From an uncultured Alphaproteobacteria bacterium (GTDB lineage Bacteria; Pseudomonadota; Alphaproteobacteria; Rhodobacterales; Rhodobacteraceae): a stretch of DNA of 52,990 bases. Within the stretch, counting starts at the first letter, position 1. Each line of letters starts with the position of its first letter. Of this stretch, positions 34,686 to 44,249 are shown in pieces. The position numbers and the translations under genes were made by a program. Below the pieces are notes generated by a model, which was not told where the DNA came from, did not search any database, and saw only the letters and a list, made by a program, of their open reading frames with translations. The stretch is from assembly GCA_902531755.1 (NCBI GenBank), contig CACAFI010000007.1, forward strand, positions 1 through 52,990, written 5' to 3'.

Positions 34686-35594
34686 ATGCAAACAAAACTA
34701 AGAGATCTAGAAGGTTACCATGGCGAAATTCCATGCTTTAGTTGGCCAGGGGGTAGAAAGTTAGCGGTTCAATTCGTTTTGAACTTAGAAGAAGGTGGTG
34801 AAAATTCAATCATTTATGGAGATAAGCATTCTGAGACTTTCCTTTCAGAGATCATAGGTGCTGAGCCGTTTTTTGGTCTACGACATATGTCGATGGAAAG
34901 TTTATATGAATATGGTACTAGAGCTGGTGTTTGGCGAATTTTAAAACTCTTCAGAGAAAGACAAATCCCGATAACAATTTTCGCTGTAGCACAAGCTTTG
35001 GAAGAGAACCCAAGAATTGTAGATCAAATCTTAAAAGATAATCACGAGATTTGTTCACATGGACTAAGATGGATAAATTACAAAGATATGCCCAGAGCCA
35101 CTGAAAAAGAACATATGCAAAAAGCAATAGATATTCAAAAAAGAATTTGTGGAGAAAGACCTATGGGTTGGTACACAGGTCGTACCTCGGAGAATACAAG
35201 GGATTTGGTTTGTGAAGAAGGAGGCTTTCTTTATGACTCAGATGATTATAGTGATGACTTACCATTTTGGTCTAAAATGACAAAAAAACCGCACCTAATT
35301 ATACCTTACACCCTTGATACCAATGACATGAGATTTCTAACCCCGCAAGGATTTCATAATAGCGAGCATTTTTTTAATTATCTTAAGGATAGTTTTGACT
35401 GTCTATATGAAGAAAGGCATGAAGGTTCTAAGATTATGAACATTGGACTTCATTGCCGTATAATTGGAAAACCGGGAAGGTTCCCGGCACTAAAAAAGTT
35501 TATTGATTACATTCAGTCATTCAGCGATGTCTGGTTTGCAACTAGACTAGAAATTGCGAGGCATTGGAGAAAGGTGCTACCACATGAAAAATGA
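34686..35594 (+). CDS. puuE: Allantoinase, polysaccharide-deacetylase type
   Basis: A 302-residue protein of the PuuE family, a carbohydrate-esterase-4-like fold that opens the allantoin ring to allantoate without the metal site of classic allantoinase. Diagnostic parts are LNLEEGGENSIIYGDKHSE, the EICSHGLRW motif and GWYTGRTSENTR. ATG 34686 is chosen over TTG 34677, which overlaps the puuD stop; GAGG lies about ten bases upstream. Confidence 0.93.
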   Translation: MQTKLRDLEGYHGEIPCFSWPGGRKLAVQFVLNLEEGGENSIIYGDKHSETFLSEIIGAEPFFGLRHMSMESLYEYGTRAGVWRILKLFRERQIPITIFAVAQALEENPRIVDQILKDNHEICSHGLRWINYKDMPRATEKEHMQKAIDIQKRICGERPMGWYTGRTSENTRDLVCEEGGFLYDSDDYSDDLPFWSKMTKKPHLIIPYTLDTNDMRFLTPQGFHNSEHFFNYLKDSFDCLYEERHEGSKIMNIGLHCRIIGKPGRFPALKKFIDYIQSFSDVWFATRLEIARHWRKVLPHEK

Positions 35595-36579
35595 AGACAA
35601 ATTAATAATGTCAAAAAAGGTCAATTTGGCATCACCGAAAGCAGGGGCAGAAATCATTGATGTGTCCGACGACTTTTTTGCAAAATGTGATCGAATGTTA
35701 AGTGACACTGATCCGATTTTTATAGATGATAAATATGATGATCATGGAAAATGGATGGATGGTTGGGAAAGCCGTAGAAAAAGAGAAGAGGGAAACGACT
35801 GGGCTATAATTGGCTTAGGAGGCAGGTGTTCTATTGAGGATGTAATTATTGATACTAGTCACTTTACTGGGAACTATCCGCCAGCGGCCTCGCTAGATTT
35901 CTCATCTAACCATAGTTATGAAACAGGATCTTTGGACTGGCACACACTTCTTGAAAAACAGATTTTGAAGGGAGATCATGTAAATGAATTCAAGCTCTTA
36001 AAAAATGAAAATGTAACCTATGTAAGATTAAATATTTTCCCAGATGGAGGTGTAGCGCGGCTTAGACTTTTTGGAGAGCTTATTCCCTTTTCTCAGGATA
36101 GGTCCAAAGATATAGAATTATCTGCTCTAAAAAATGGGGGCAAAATTGTTGGGTATAATAACGCACACTATGGTAACGTAAACGCTCTCCTGTCTCAAGG
36201 TAGAGGAACTACAATGGGTGATGGGTGGGAGACTCGACGTAGACGTGTCCCCGGAAATGATTTTATAATTATTGAGTTAGGAACACCTGGGCTTATTTCG
36301 AATGTAGAAATAGATACCTGCCACTTTAAGGGTAATTTCCCGGATAGAGCTTCAATTCAAACAATTGATTTAAAAAATGAAAAAGACAAAATAAAAGCAT
36401 TTGAAGATTCTAGTAACTGGGAATTTTTTTTAGATGAGAAAAGATGCAAAGCAGACTTTATTCATAACTTTAGAAAAAATGATTTCTTGCATGAAAAAAC
36501 GGTCTCCCATGTGAGATTAAATATCTATCCTGATGGTGGGGTTTCGAGATTTCGAATTTTTGGTCAACCAGTAAGCTAA
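35584..36579 (+). CDS. alc: Allantoicase
   Basis: About 331 residues with two similar halves, each with a 'DGWESRRKREEGNDWAIIGLG...DTSHFTGNYP'-type block, the known repeat layout of allantoicase. It splits allantoate into ureidoglycolate and urea. ATG 35584 has AAGGTG seven bases before it and overlaps the puuE end by 11 bases; ATG 35611 is another possible start. Confidence 0.94.
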   Translation: MKNEDKLIMSKKVNLASPKAGAEIIDVSDDFFAKCDRMLSDTDPIFIDDKYDDHGKWMDGWESRRKREEGNDWAIIGLGGRCSIEDVIIDTSHFTGNYPPAASLDFSSNHSYETGSLDWHTLLEKQILKGDHVNEFKLLKNENVTYVRLNIFPDGGVARLRLFGELIPFSQDRSKDIELSALKNGGKIVGYNNAHYGNVNALLSQGRGTTMGDGWETRRRRVPGNDFIIIELGTPGLISNVEIDTCHFKGNFPDRASIQTIDLKNEKDKIKAFEDSSNWEFFLDEKRCKADFIHNFRKNDFLHEKTVSHVRLNIYPDGGVSRFRIFGQPVS

Positions 36580-36580
36580 A

Positions 36581-37096
36581 ATGCATTTAAATTTAGAAAA
36601 GCTTGCCGTAAGCCGGAAATTATTCGAACCTTTTGGTGATGTAATTTCAAAAGGGATGGAAAATAATAAATTTCTGATAAATCAAGGATATTGTGAGAGG
36701 TTTGATGAGGTAGCGACGGTAAAAGTACTGGACAAAAAAGCCAATCCAATCATTTCAATATTTTCCGCTACTCCTAGAAAAAGACCTATAAAAATTGATT
36801 ATCTGGAGATGCACCCTCTGGCTTCTCAGGCTTTTATGCCAATACAAAAAATTGATTGGCAAGTAGTCGTGGCAAATGATAATGACGGATCTCCAGATCT
36901 TTCTTCAATCAAATGTTTCGAAGTGCCAGGTAATGTAGGTATAAATTACAATCCGAAAGTCTGGCATTTTCCACTCCTCGTTAATACAGCTCAAGATTTT
37001 TTGGTTATCGATAGATCATCAGCATTGGATGAAAGCAAAGAAAATCTAAGAGAGTTTTTCTTTCAAGGAAATGATAAGAGTATTTACATAGAGTGA
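36581..37096 (+). CDS. allA: Ureidoglycolate lyase
   Basis: A 171-residue cupin-fold enzyme that splits ureidoglycolate into glyoxylate and urea, the last step of the pathway here. Typical parts are FEPFGDVIS at the N-terminus, LEMHPLASQAFMPI with the metal-binding His, and the GVGINY..WHFPLL-like GINYNPKVWHFPLLVN. It starts one base after the alc stop and its last 13 bases overlap the convergent xdhB end. Confidence 0.94.
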   Translation: MHLNLEKLAVSRKLFEPFGDVISKGMENNKFLINQGYCERFDEVATVKVLDKKANPIISIFSATPRKRPIKIDYLEMHPLASQAFMPIQKIDWQVVVANDNDGSPDLSSIKCFEVPGNVGINYNPKVWHFPLLVNTAQDFLVIDRSSALDESKENLREFFFQGNDKSIYIE

Positions 37097-39411
37097 TCAT
37101 TATAAACTGCCGCTAAAATTTTTGAAGGTGTTGCGGGAGCATTTAATAAATCTGCGTTTGACGTTTCGCTAGCCATTGAGATGGCATTTTTTAAAGCCAA
37201 AAAGTGAGAAATGGATAGTAATAAAGGTGGTTCACCAACAGCTTTAGATCTAAATATTGTCTTCTCTTCATTCGGGGTATTCTCTAATAGCTTAATATTA
37301 AATTCAGGTGGTACATCACGGCTTCCAGGTATTTTATACGTTGAGGGGCCAATAGTTAAAAGTTTGCCTTCTGGATTAAAATATAGTTCTTCACACGTTA
37401 GCCATCCTATACCCTGGATGAACCCTCCTTCTATCTGCCCTCTATCAATTAGCGGGTTGAGAGAGCTCCCACAGTCTTGAATGATGTCTGCTCTAAGTAT
37501 TCGACTTTCTCCAGTATCAATATCTATAATTGCTTCCGACACAGCTCCTCCCCATGTAAAATAAAAATAGGGGCTTCCCTTAAATTTTTCCTGATCCCAT
37601 GAGATTTTTGGTGTTTTATAAAAGCCTGTTGATGAAAGAGATATTCTGTTTTCCCAGCAGGAAAATGCTAATTCCTTAAAAGTCATACTTTTATTTCCAC
37701 TCAGTATCAGACCGTTCTTAAATTCAATAGAAGAGGATGGCTTTTGAAAAATTTTGCTCGCGTGTTTAAGCATTCTTTGTTTAATAACAGTAGCTGCTTT
37801 CCACGCAGCCATACCATTAATATCGGAGCCAGAGGATGCAGCTGTAGCTGAGGTGTTTGGGACCTCATCCGTATTCGTCCCAGAAATATGTACATAGTCG
37901 ATAGGAATGTTGAAACATTCTGAGACGACCTGAGCCACTTTCGTAAATAGGCCTTGTCCCATCTCTGTTCCACCATGATTTAGTCTCACCGAACCATCTG
38001 TGTATACATGGACTAAAGCTCCTGCTTGATTTAAGGATACTTTATTAAAAGATATCCCAAACTTGGCAGGCATGAAGGCAATTCCTTTTCTGTAAGGTTG
38101 ATTTTTATTAATTTGTGACGTGTTAAACTTTTCTACAAGTAGCTTTCTCTTTTCTAGACCTGCGAAAGTTTCCATCTCATTTATTATTTTTTCAATTTTA
38201 ATATTTTTAACTATTTGCCCATAGGGTGTTTTAATTCCATTTTTGAGGGAATAATAATTTTCACGTCTAAGTGCATCTAAATCGATTCTGAGAAATCGAG
38301 AGACTCTTTCAAGAATAGTCTCAATAGCAAGCATTCCTTGAGGGCCACCAAAGCCTCTAAACGCCGTGTTAGAAACGGTGTTCGTTTTACATATGTAGCC
38401 TCGTGCGGTAAAATCTTTAAAAGAGTAACAATTATCTAAATGGGTCAATGCTCTCGACATTACAGGAGCTGATAGGTCGCAGACATTACCTGCATTGCTG
38501 AGCAATGTTATATCTAATCCCCTAATTTTTCCTTTTTTGTTGAAACCTACGGAGTATTTCACTTCAAAGTCATGACGTTTCCCAGATGATGCCATGTCAT
38601 CTTTGCGATTAAGACGAAGCTTAACAGGTTTATCCAAAATGTATGCTCCTAGAGCTGCTATGGCGGCGTATATTGTTGACTGGCTTTCTTTACCTCCAAA
38701 GCCACCGCCAAGCCTCCTGACCTTACTAGAGATCTTGGCCGCTGGAATATTTAAAACGTTGGATACACCATGCTGGACTTCAGTTGGGTGTTGTGTGCTT
38801 GACCAGATTGTGAACTCAGAGTTTTCATGCGGAATGGCAAGAGCAATATGTGTCTCCAAATAAAAGTGATCTTGACCACCCATAGAAAATGAACCCTTTA
38901 TTTTATGGGGCGCCTGCTTAATCTGTTCGTTTGCCTTACCCCTCTCAAAGTGAATTGGTTTTAAAAAAAAGCTTTTTTTCTTGAATGCTAAATCCAAGTC
39001 TAATATCGGTGTTTTATCTTTTTTATAAACAATCTCTACTTCATTTACGGCTGCCCTTGCTCTCTCCATTGATGAAGCAACTATGAGCCCGATAGGTTGG
39101 CCTACATAAGTCACTTCATTTTCTGCAAAGATGGGCTCATCTGCAAAAATAGGCGCTATATCATTCCTACCTGGTATATCTTTTGCTGTAATAACTGTAA
39201 TGCTTGGATCAAATTTTTTTGCTTTTTCTTTATCAATAGAAATTATCATACCAGATGGTATTTCTGAAAGGATAAGAGCTCCATGCAGAGTATTTTCTGA
39301 CAAAGGAATATCGTCTATGTACTCGGCTCTTCCTGTAAGTTGTCTAAAAGACGAGTCTTGGTAGTGCGACTTTCCAACTGAAATATTATTTTTGTTATCT
39401 AATGCCATCAA
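37084..39411 (-). CDS. xdhB: Xanthine dehydrogenase, molybdenum-binding subunit
   Basis: A 775-residue subunit with the molybdopterin-binding domains of the XDH family: GGQDHFYLETHIA (Gln of the Moco site), RLGGGFGGKESQ, FRGFGGPQGMLAIE, and near the C-terminus the GEPPLLLS motif with the catalytic Glu (SKAVGEPPLLL). It hydroxylates hypoxanthine and xanthine to urate. It overlaps xdhA by 4 bases (ATGA). The XdhC insertase is not encoded next to it. Confidence 0.95.
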   Translation of the reverse strand: MMALDNKNNISVGKSHYQDSSFRQLTGRAEYIDDIPLSENTLHGALILSEIPSGMIISIDKEKAKKFDPSITVITAKDIPGRNDIAPIFADEPIFAENEVTYVGQPIGLIVASSMERARAAVNEVEIVYKKDKTPILDLDLAFKKKSFFLKPIHFERGKANEQIKQAPHKIKGSFSMGGQDHFYLETHIALAIPHENSEFTIWSSTQHPTEVQHGVSNVLNIPAAKISSKVRRLGGGFGGKESQSTIYAAIAALGAYILDKPVKLRLNRKDDMASSGKRHDFEVKYSVGFNKKGKIRGLDITLLSNAGNVCDLSAPVMSRALTHLDNCYSFKDFTARGYICKTNTVSNTAFRGFGGPQGMLAIETILERVSRFLRIDLDALRRENYYSLKNGIKTPYGQIVKNIKIEKIINEMETFAGLEKRKLLVEKFNTSQINKNQPYRKGIAFMPAKFGISFNKVSLNQAGALVHVYTDGSVRLNHGGTEMGQGLFTKVAQVVSECFNIPIDYVHISGTNTDEVPNTSATAASSGSDINGMAAWKAATVIKQRMLKHASKIFQKPSSSIEFKNGLILSGNKSMTFKELAFSCWENRISLSSTGFYKTPKISWDQEKFKGSPYFYFTWGGAVSEAIIDIDTGESRILRADIIQDCGSSLNPLIDRGQIEGGFIQGIGWLTCEELYFNPEGKLLTIGPSTYKIPGSRDVPPEFNIKLLENTPNEEKTIFRSKAVGEPPLLLSISHFLALKNAISMASETSNADLLNAPATPSKILAAVYNDHSM

Positions 39412-40826
39412 ATACTCATTATCGAATGTTGTTTCTCACCACTTATGGCGGATCTTTGCATTTTTTTTATCAATCCAACCATTGCAGCCGATCGATATGT
39501 TGCTGTCCCCCTAAGATCGCTTATTGGAGAAATATCATGACTTAAAGCAGTTAGTAGAGAGTTTTGGTTAAAGCATAGATTACTATCCTTTAATAATTTA
39601 CTCGTTTTATCTAATAACAAAGGCGTGGGTCCTACGCCCCCTGCAGATAAAATAATATTTTCTATAGCCTGGTTTTTATCCATCTTTAATTTGGCTGCCA
39701 GCGATAAAGTTGATATATCTTGATCATACCTCTTTGATAGCTTCCAAGAAAAAATTGAATCTCCCTTTTTTGTTTTTGGTACCTTAACCTTGAATATAAG
39801 CTCATTGCTTTTTAGAGAGTTTTTTCTATATCCTTTAAAAAAATCTTTAATCGGAATAGTTCTTTCTCCTTTTGGACCGAGTAGAGACAATTCAGCCTCC
39901 AATACGAAAAATAGGGGGGCTAGGTCACCAATAGGGCTCGATGTCCCAAGATTTCCTCCAACTGTTGCGGCTGTTCTAATCTGTGGAGAACCAAACCTGA
40001 TAATTGTATCCAGAAAAGGGTGGAAAAATTCACGACATAATTCTTCGAATTTAGATAGTGTAACACAAGCTCCTATTTCAAATGACGAAGCCGTGGTCTT
40101 AATTGTAGACATTTCTTTAATATTATTCAGAAATAATATTTTCTGTTCTTTAAAATTGGAGTCTTCCGCCTCAAGGTTCCAGTCTGTACCTCCAGACAAA
40201 ACAGTATAATTTTTTTCCTTTGATACAAATTCAATTAGTTCTTTTTTAGATTCTGGGTAGATGTAAGTTGTTTTTCCAAAAATCGCGGTCTTTAGTTTTG
40301 AGCTTTTACTATTTATAGGGATTGGAAACTTTATTTTTTCTTCGAGAGATTGGATCCCATTCACAATTGGTCTATACCCTGTACAGCGACATAAGTTTCC
40401 GGATATAGAGTCATGGATAACGCTTTCAGAAGGGTTTTTATGTTTCTCTTTTAATGCAAGAGCTGCCATTACAAAGCCAGGTGTGCAAAACCCACATTGC
40501 GACGCTGCCTTGGAATTTAGTGCTTCAATTAAAGGTTTAGCAGAGCTTAATTTGCTAGCACCTTCAATTGTTACTATATTCTTATCGAGTATTTGTCCCA
40601 CCTTTAAAATACAAGAGTTTACTGGTGCTAAGGATCCTTTTTCATCAAAAATCAATACAGAGCATGCACCACAGTCTCCCTCTGAGCACCCCTCTTTTGT
40701 CCCGGTAAATTTACAATTATGCCTCAAAAAGTTTAGCAAGCTTATATTGCTGTCGATATTACGTGCGTAAACTTTCTCAAAATTTACATAAAAGCTAGGC
40801 TCTGATTGTTTATTTTGCTTTTCCAT
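39408..40826 (-). CDS. xdhA: Xanthine dehydrogenase, FeS/FAD subunit
   Basis: A 472-residue subunit. The N-terminal ferredoxin-like [2Fe-2S] domain has CKFTGTKEGCSEGDCGACSV. The second helical [2Fe-2S] domain has QCGFCTPG and NLCRCTGYRPI. It is followed by an FAD domain (VLSGGTDWNLEAED; AATVGGNLGTSSPIGDLAP). It passes electrons from the Mo centre to NAD. It is transcribed with xdhB, convergent with the urate operon. Confidence 0.95.
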   Translation of the reverse strand: MEKQNKQSEPSFYVNFEKVYARNIDSNISLLNFLRHNCKFTGTKEGCSEGDCGACSVLIFDEKGSLAPVNSCILKVGQILDKNIVTIEGASKLSSAKPLIEALNSKAASQCGFCTPGFVMAALALKEKHKNPSESVIHDSISGNLCRCTGYRPIVNGIQSLEEKIKFPIPINSKSSKLKTAIFGKTTYIYPESKKELIEFVSKEKNYTVLSGGTDWNLEAEDSNFKEQKILFLNNIKEMSTIKTTASSFEIGACVTLSKFEELCREFFHPFLDTIIRFGSPQIRTAATVGGNLGTSSPIGDLAPLFFVLEAELSLLGPKGERTIPIKDFFKGYRKNSLKSNELIFKVKVPKTKKGDSIFSWKLSKRYDQDISTLSLAAKLKMDKNQAIENIILSAGGVGPTPLLLDKTSKLLKDSNLCFNQNSLLTALSHDISPISDLRGTATYRSAAMVGLIKKMQRSAISGEKQHSIMSI

Positions 40827-40989
40827 TATATTATTATCCGGCTCTACTCGAAGTTTTTATCATACATCATTGTGAAACTTAAAAATATTGTAATTTTTTC
40901 AAAATCTAAATATGAGTTAAATTTAGGGATCATTTATTGTAAAATAACAACAAAGCAATTTATTTTATGGTCAAGGGAGTTAAGAGGAA

Positions 40990-41475
40990 ATGCCTAGTTT
41001 TGATATTGTTAGTAAATTGGATATGCAGGAAGTTGAGAATGCGATTTTTAATGCTAGTAAAGAGATCAACCAGCGATATGATTTTAAAGGTTCGAAGACC
41101 GATATTGAGAGAAATGAGAACTCGTTAACTGTAGAAACAGAAGATGACTTGAAAGCAAAGCAAGTTAATGAACTTTTAATAGGTCATTTTGTTAAAAGAG
41201 GTATAGACCCTAAGGTCCTCAAAGTTAAATCAACGGAAAGCGCTTCAGGTAATCGAGTGAGGCAAACCTATGATTTGCTGGAGGGGATTGAACAAGACAC
41301 ATCAAAGAAAATTATTTCTTCTGTCAAGCAGAGTAAGTTAAAAGTCCAGGTAAAAATACAAGGTAATGAGCTTAGGGTTTCAGGGCAAAAGAAAGATAGT
41401 CTTCAGGAAGTTATTTCGTTAGCAAAAAAGCTTGATTTACCTCTTCCTTTACAATTTATAAATTTTAGAGATTAG
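40990..41475 (+). CDS. yajQ: YajQ-family nucleotide-binding protein
   Basis: A 161-residue protein matching YajQ along its length (MPSFDIVSKLDMQEVENAIFNASKEINQRYDFKGS at the start). Members bind cyclic di-GMP or other nucleotides and act in regulation by protein contacts. AGAGGA lies right before the ATG. Its end overlaps the convergent carboxypeptidase by 4 bases. Confidence 0.95.
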   Translation: MPSFDIVSKLDMQEVENAIFNASKEINQRYDFKGSKTDIERNENSLTVETEDDLKAKQVNELLIGHFVKRGIDPKVLKVKSTESASGNRVRQTYDLLEGIEQDTSKKIISSVKQSKLKVQVKIQGNELRVSGQKKDSLQEVISLAKKLDLPLPLQFINFRD

Positions 41476-42944
41476 ATCTCGTATATATCAGAAAATTTTT
41501 CATCTAAATAATTTAAAAAGGGCTCAGGGGTAAAAGCCTTTCCCGTAGCTTTTTCGATTAGGTCAGCTGGTTCGTATAGGCTTCCATGCTGATGTATGTT
41601 CTCTGTTAACCAAGTAGTTGCTAATGACACGTCACCTTTCTCAAATCCGTCTGCAAGACTAGGAATATCTTTTCGCATCTTTTCAAATAAACAACCGGCA
41701 TTTAAGTTACCTAAAGTGTAGGTTGGAAAATATCCAAATGCTCCGATTGACCAATGAACGTCCTGGAGAATCCCATCAGATGATTTTTCAACGTCACGGT
41801 CAAAATATTCCTTGAATTTTGAATTCCAGGCTTCGGGCAAATCCGGAACTTCCAAATTTTTTCCAATTACCTCTACTTCGAGCTCAAAGCGAAGCATAAT
41901 ATGTAGATTGTAGTGAACTTCGTCTGCTTCAGTTCTAATAAAACCGGTTTCAACCTTATTAACCAAACGGTAGAATTCTTCCTCATCTCTAATACCAAAT
42001 TCTCCAAAATAGCTTTTCATTTTTTTGAACAGCCACCTGGTGAATTGCCTAGACCTTCCTATTTGGTTCTCAAATATCCTAGACTGACTTTCGTGAATGC
42101 CTAAAGATACGCCAGAACCGAGAGGCGAGTGTAAAAAGTCTGAAGACACGTTTTGCTCATAGCATGCGTGCCCCACTTCGTGAATAGTACTGTATAAACA
42201 GTTAAATGGGTCCTTACTGTCGACTCGGGTAGTAATTCGTACATCATCCCCACCACCTGAACAAAAAGGATGCGCTACAGTATCAATCCTTCCTCTATCA
42301 AAGTCATAGAAAAATGTCTTTGCTATTTCATGGGCGAGTTTTAATTGTTTTTCAGTATTAAAGTCGCCTTCTAATTCGGGTTTAGAAAGTTTTGCTTCAC
42401 TTATTCTCTGCCGCAAGTCTAGAAGTCTTGGCTTCATTTCTTCAAAAATACTGGAGGTCTCTTTTTTTGTCATTCCAAATTCGTAATCATTTATTAACCC
42501 ATCATATAAATCTCCACTTGGAGAGAGAAGAGATGCCTCTTCTCTCTTTAAATCAATTACCTTCTTTAAGTGAGGTGAAAAATCAGAAAAATCATTATTT
42601 TGTCTAGCTTTTTGCCAGGCCATTTGAGCTAAGGATGTGGTTGCAGCCAAATCAGACGCGAGTTTGCTCGGTATAGCTACCGCTCTATCAAAGTCTCTTT
42701 TTATTAGTGTGTAAGCTCTTTTTTGAAAAGGTGTTTTAGGCTCGGCTTCTTCCAATAAATTTCTGACTATCGAATTTTTTTTTCTATCGTGAATAACTTC
42801 TTCAAGTGCACCCATCTCCATCGCCCGAGAATTGCCACTCTTAGATGGCATCATTGTCTCCTGATCCCAGGCATTTCTACCAGCTACGGATTGAAGTAAA
42901 CCGGTCGTTTTATTATAACTGATCAGCTGATCTATAGCGTCCAT
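41472..42944 (-). CDS. Carboxypeptidase Taq (M32 family metallopeptidase)
   Basis: A 490-residue cytoplasmic zinc carboxypeptidase. The zinc site is HEVGH at residues 255-259, with the third ligand Glu285 in GIHESQSR, a family signature. The DTVAHPFCSGGGDDVRITTR stretch also marks M32. Length is normal for the family. Confidence 0.95.
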   Translation of the reverse strand: MDAIDQLISYNKTTGLLQSVAGRNAWDQETMMPSKSGNSRAMEMGALEEVIHDRKKNSIVRNLLEEAEPKTPFQKRAYTLIKRDFDRAVAIPSKLASDLAATTSLAQMAWQKARQNNDFSDFSPHLKKVIDLKREEASLLSPSGDLYDGLINDYEFGMTKKETSSIFEEMKPRLLDLRQRISEAKLSKPELEGDFNTEKQLKLAHEIAKTFFYDFDRGRIDTVAHPFCSGGGDDVRITTRVDSKDPFNCLYSTIHEVGHACYEQNVSSDFLHSPLGSGVSLGIHESQSRIFENQIGRSRQFTRWLFKKMKSYFGEFGIRDEEEFYRLVNKVETGFIRTEADEVHYNLHIMLRFELEVEVIGKNLEVPDLPEAWNSKFKEYFDRDVEKSSDGILQDVHWSIGAFGYFPTYTLGNLNAGCLFEKMRKDIPSLADGFEKGDVSLATTWLTENIHQHGSLYEPADLIEKATGKAFTPEPFLNYLDEKFSDIYEI

Positions 42945-42989
42945 AAAGCTCTCTATTTTCTAATAAGATGATTTATTATTTCCAAAAAG

Positions 42990-43382
42990 TTAGCTTATGG
43001 ACATTGCTGACCAATACAAATATAGGATGCTTAACAAACTTGCAATCCAACCTGCAGATCTTAACCCGATAATATTTAAACCATAAGCGATTACGTAAAC
43101 GAGGCGAGCCCAAAAGAAAACTTGAACAGCCAGTATAGTATTTGCACTGCTGGTTTCGGTTATTACAAGTGCCAGGATTGCTGGAGTTATCACCGCTAAT
43201 GCTATCACGCAATTTAGAATGGCGCGCTCTAATCGTCCGGTCATACCTGTAAAATTTACGCCTTCTCGACTGCTAAACACAGGCATAATACCAACATTTA
43301 CCAAGCTAGTAAGTTGTTGGACAAGAGTAGTTGCTATGATCAAAAGTCCATAGACACAGATATAGTATAGTTCAATGCTCAT
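42990..43382 (-). CDS. MAPEG-family membrane protein
   Basis: A 130-residue protein with four membrane helices. The middle (REGVNFTGMTGRLERAILNCVIA) and FFWARLVYVIAYGLNIIGLRSAGW near the C-terminus match the MAPEG superfamily (membrane glutathione/eicosanoid metabolism). Bacterial members have mostly unknown roles. It is divergent from the PPOX-type gene. Confidence 0.88.
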   Translation of the reverse strand: MSIELYYICVYGLLIIATTLVQQLTSLVNVGIMPVFSSREGVNFTGMTGRLERAILNCVIALAVITPAILALVITETSSANTILAVQVFFWARLVYVIAYGLNIIGLRSAGWIASLLSILYLYWSAMSIS

Positions 43383-43403
43383 TTTTCATACCTCTTGTTT
43401 TTT

Positions 43404-43436
43404 TTGTTACATATTTGAAAATAGTTTATTATAAAA
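43404..43436 (+). promoter_or_regulatory. Probable promoter containing a repeated 19-base element
   Basis: TTGTTA (43404-43409), 17-base spacer and TATTAT (43427-43432) upstream of the PPOX-type gene. The segment 43418-43436 (AAAATAGTTTATTATAAAA) recurs exactly at 47632-47650 upstream of the M20 gene. Confidence 0.5.
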
Positions 43437-43461
43437 CTGTTTCAACTACAAAAAATGTACA

Positions 43462-44067
43462 ATGGATGAAATTCAATTAAGAAATCTTTATGGTCCTGCC
43501 ACCGAAAAAGCATCTGCGAAGATCATGAAAAGCTTGGACCCACATAGTGTCAGTTTCATAAAAGCGTCTAATTTTTTGATCATGGGGACTTTTGACGGTG
43601 AGGATATTGATCTTTCCCCTAAGGGTGATCCCAAGGGCTTTGTGAAAATCATATCTGCTGATCGTATAGAAATAGCCGATAGACCTGGTAACAATAGGAT
43701 TGATGGCCTTTTAAACATTTCTAGAAATGCTATTGTCTCCCTGATATTTTTTATTCCAAAAGTGACTGAAACACTTAGAGTTCAGGGAAAGGCAACTATA
43801 TCGAATGACCCAAAAGTACTAGAAAATCATGAATTGAAATCTAATTTGCCAAAGACAGTCACTGTTATCAAACCAACAAAAGTATTTCTGCATTGTGGCA
43901 AGGCACTACTTCGGTCGAGTCTATGGAAGCCTGAAAGCTGGCCTGATAAAAGACCCATACCCACGCTTTATGAAATGATTGAAGATCAGACCGGATTAAA
44001 TTGTGAAATAAAAAAAGAAACTGACATTATAGAAATGTACGAACATGAACTTTACGAAAATAAATAA
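43462..44067 (+). CDS. Pyridoxamine 5'-phosphate oxidase-like FMN-binding protein
   Basis: A 201-residue split-barrel flavoprotein of the PPOX superfamily, nearest in layout to MSMEG_1061-type proteins. IMGTFDGEDIDLSPKGDPKGFVKI and IADRPGNNRIDGLLNISRN are the recognisable parts. These proteins bind FMN or F420-like cofactors and reduce small molecules; the substrate is unknown. It lacks the C-terminal features of true PdxH. Its stop overlaps the start of a 60-residue ORF (TAATG). Confidence 0.85.
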   Translation: MDEIQLRNLYGPATEKASAKIMKSLDPHSVSFIKASNFLIMGTFDGEDIDLSPKGDPKGFVKIISADRIEIADRPGNNRIDGLLNISRNAIVSLIFFIPKVTETLRVQGKATISNDPKVLENHELKSNLPKTVTVIKPTKVFLHCGKALLRSSLWKPESWPDKRPIPTLYEMIEDQTGLNCEIKKETDIIEMYEHELYENK

Positions 44068-44249
44068 TGAATGCAACCTTTATGAATTATTTTATAAAAA
44101 CAGATTGTGGATTAGAAAAGTACAAATTGCTCAAATCACAAAAAGGCATGTTCGCAAAGATTAGATTTTACTGGTTTGTCTTTTTTGCATCAATAAGGGA
44201 TGTCGGCCACAAAAGGAGAGTTGAAAAAACTCAAGCGAAAGCTGAATAA
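44067..44249 (+). CDS. Small basic protein, unknown
   Basis: A 60-residue ORF whose ATG shares a base with the stop of the PPOX-type gene, suggesting coupled translation. It has an aromatic hydrophobic segment (IRFYWFVFFASI) and a basic, charged C-terminus. The last 19 bases overlap the convergent DsbA-like gene. No family recognised; the tight coupling is the main support. Confidence 0.45.
   Translation: MNATFMNYFIKTDCGLEKYKLLKSQKGMFAKIRFYWFVFFASIRDVGHKRRVEKTQAKAE

Noticed and set aside
39790-40209. 139-codon plus-strand frame inside xdhA
   Set aside because: Antisense to the FAD domain of xdhA; no motif.
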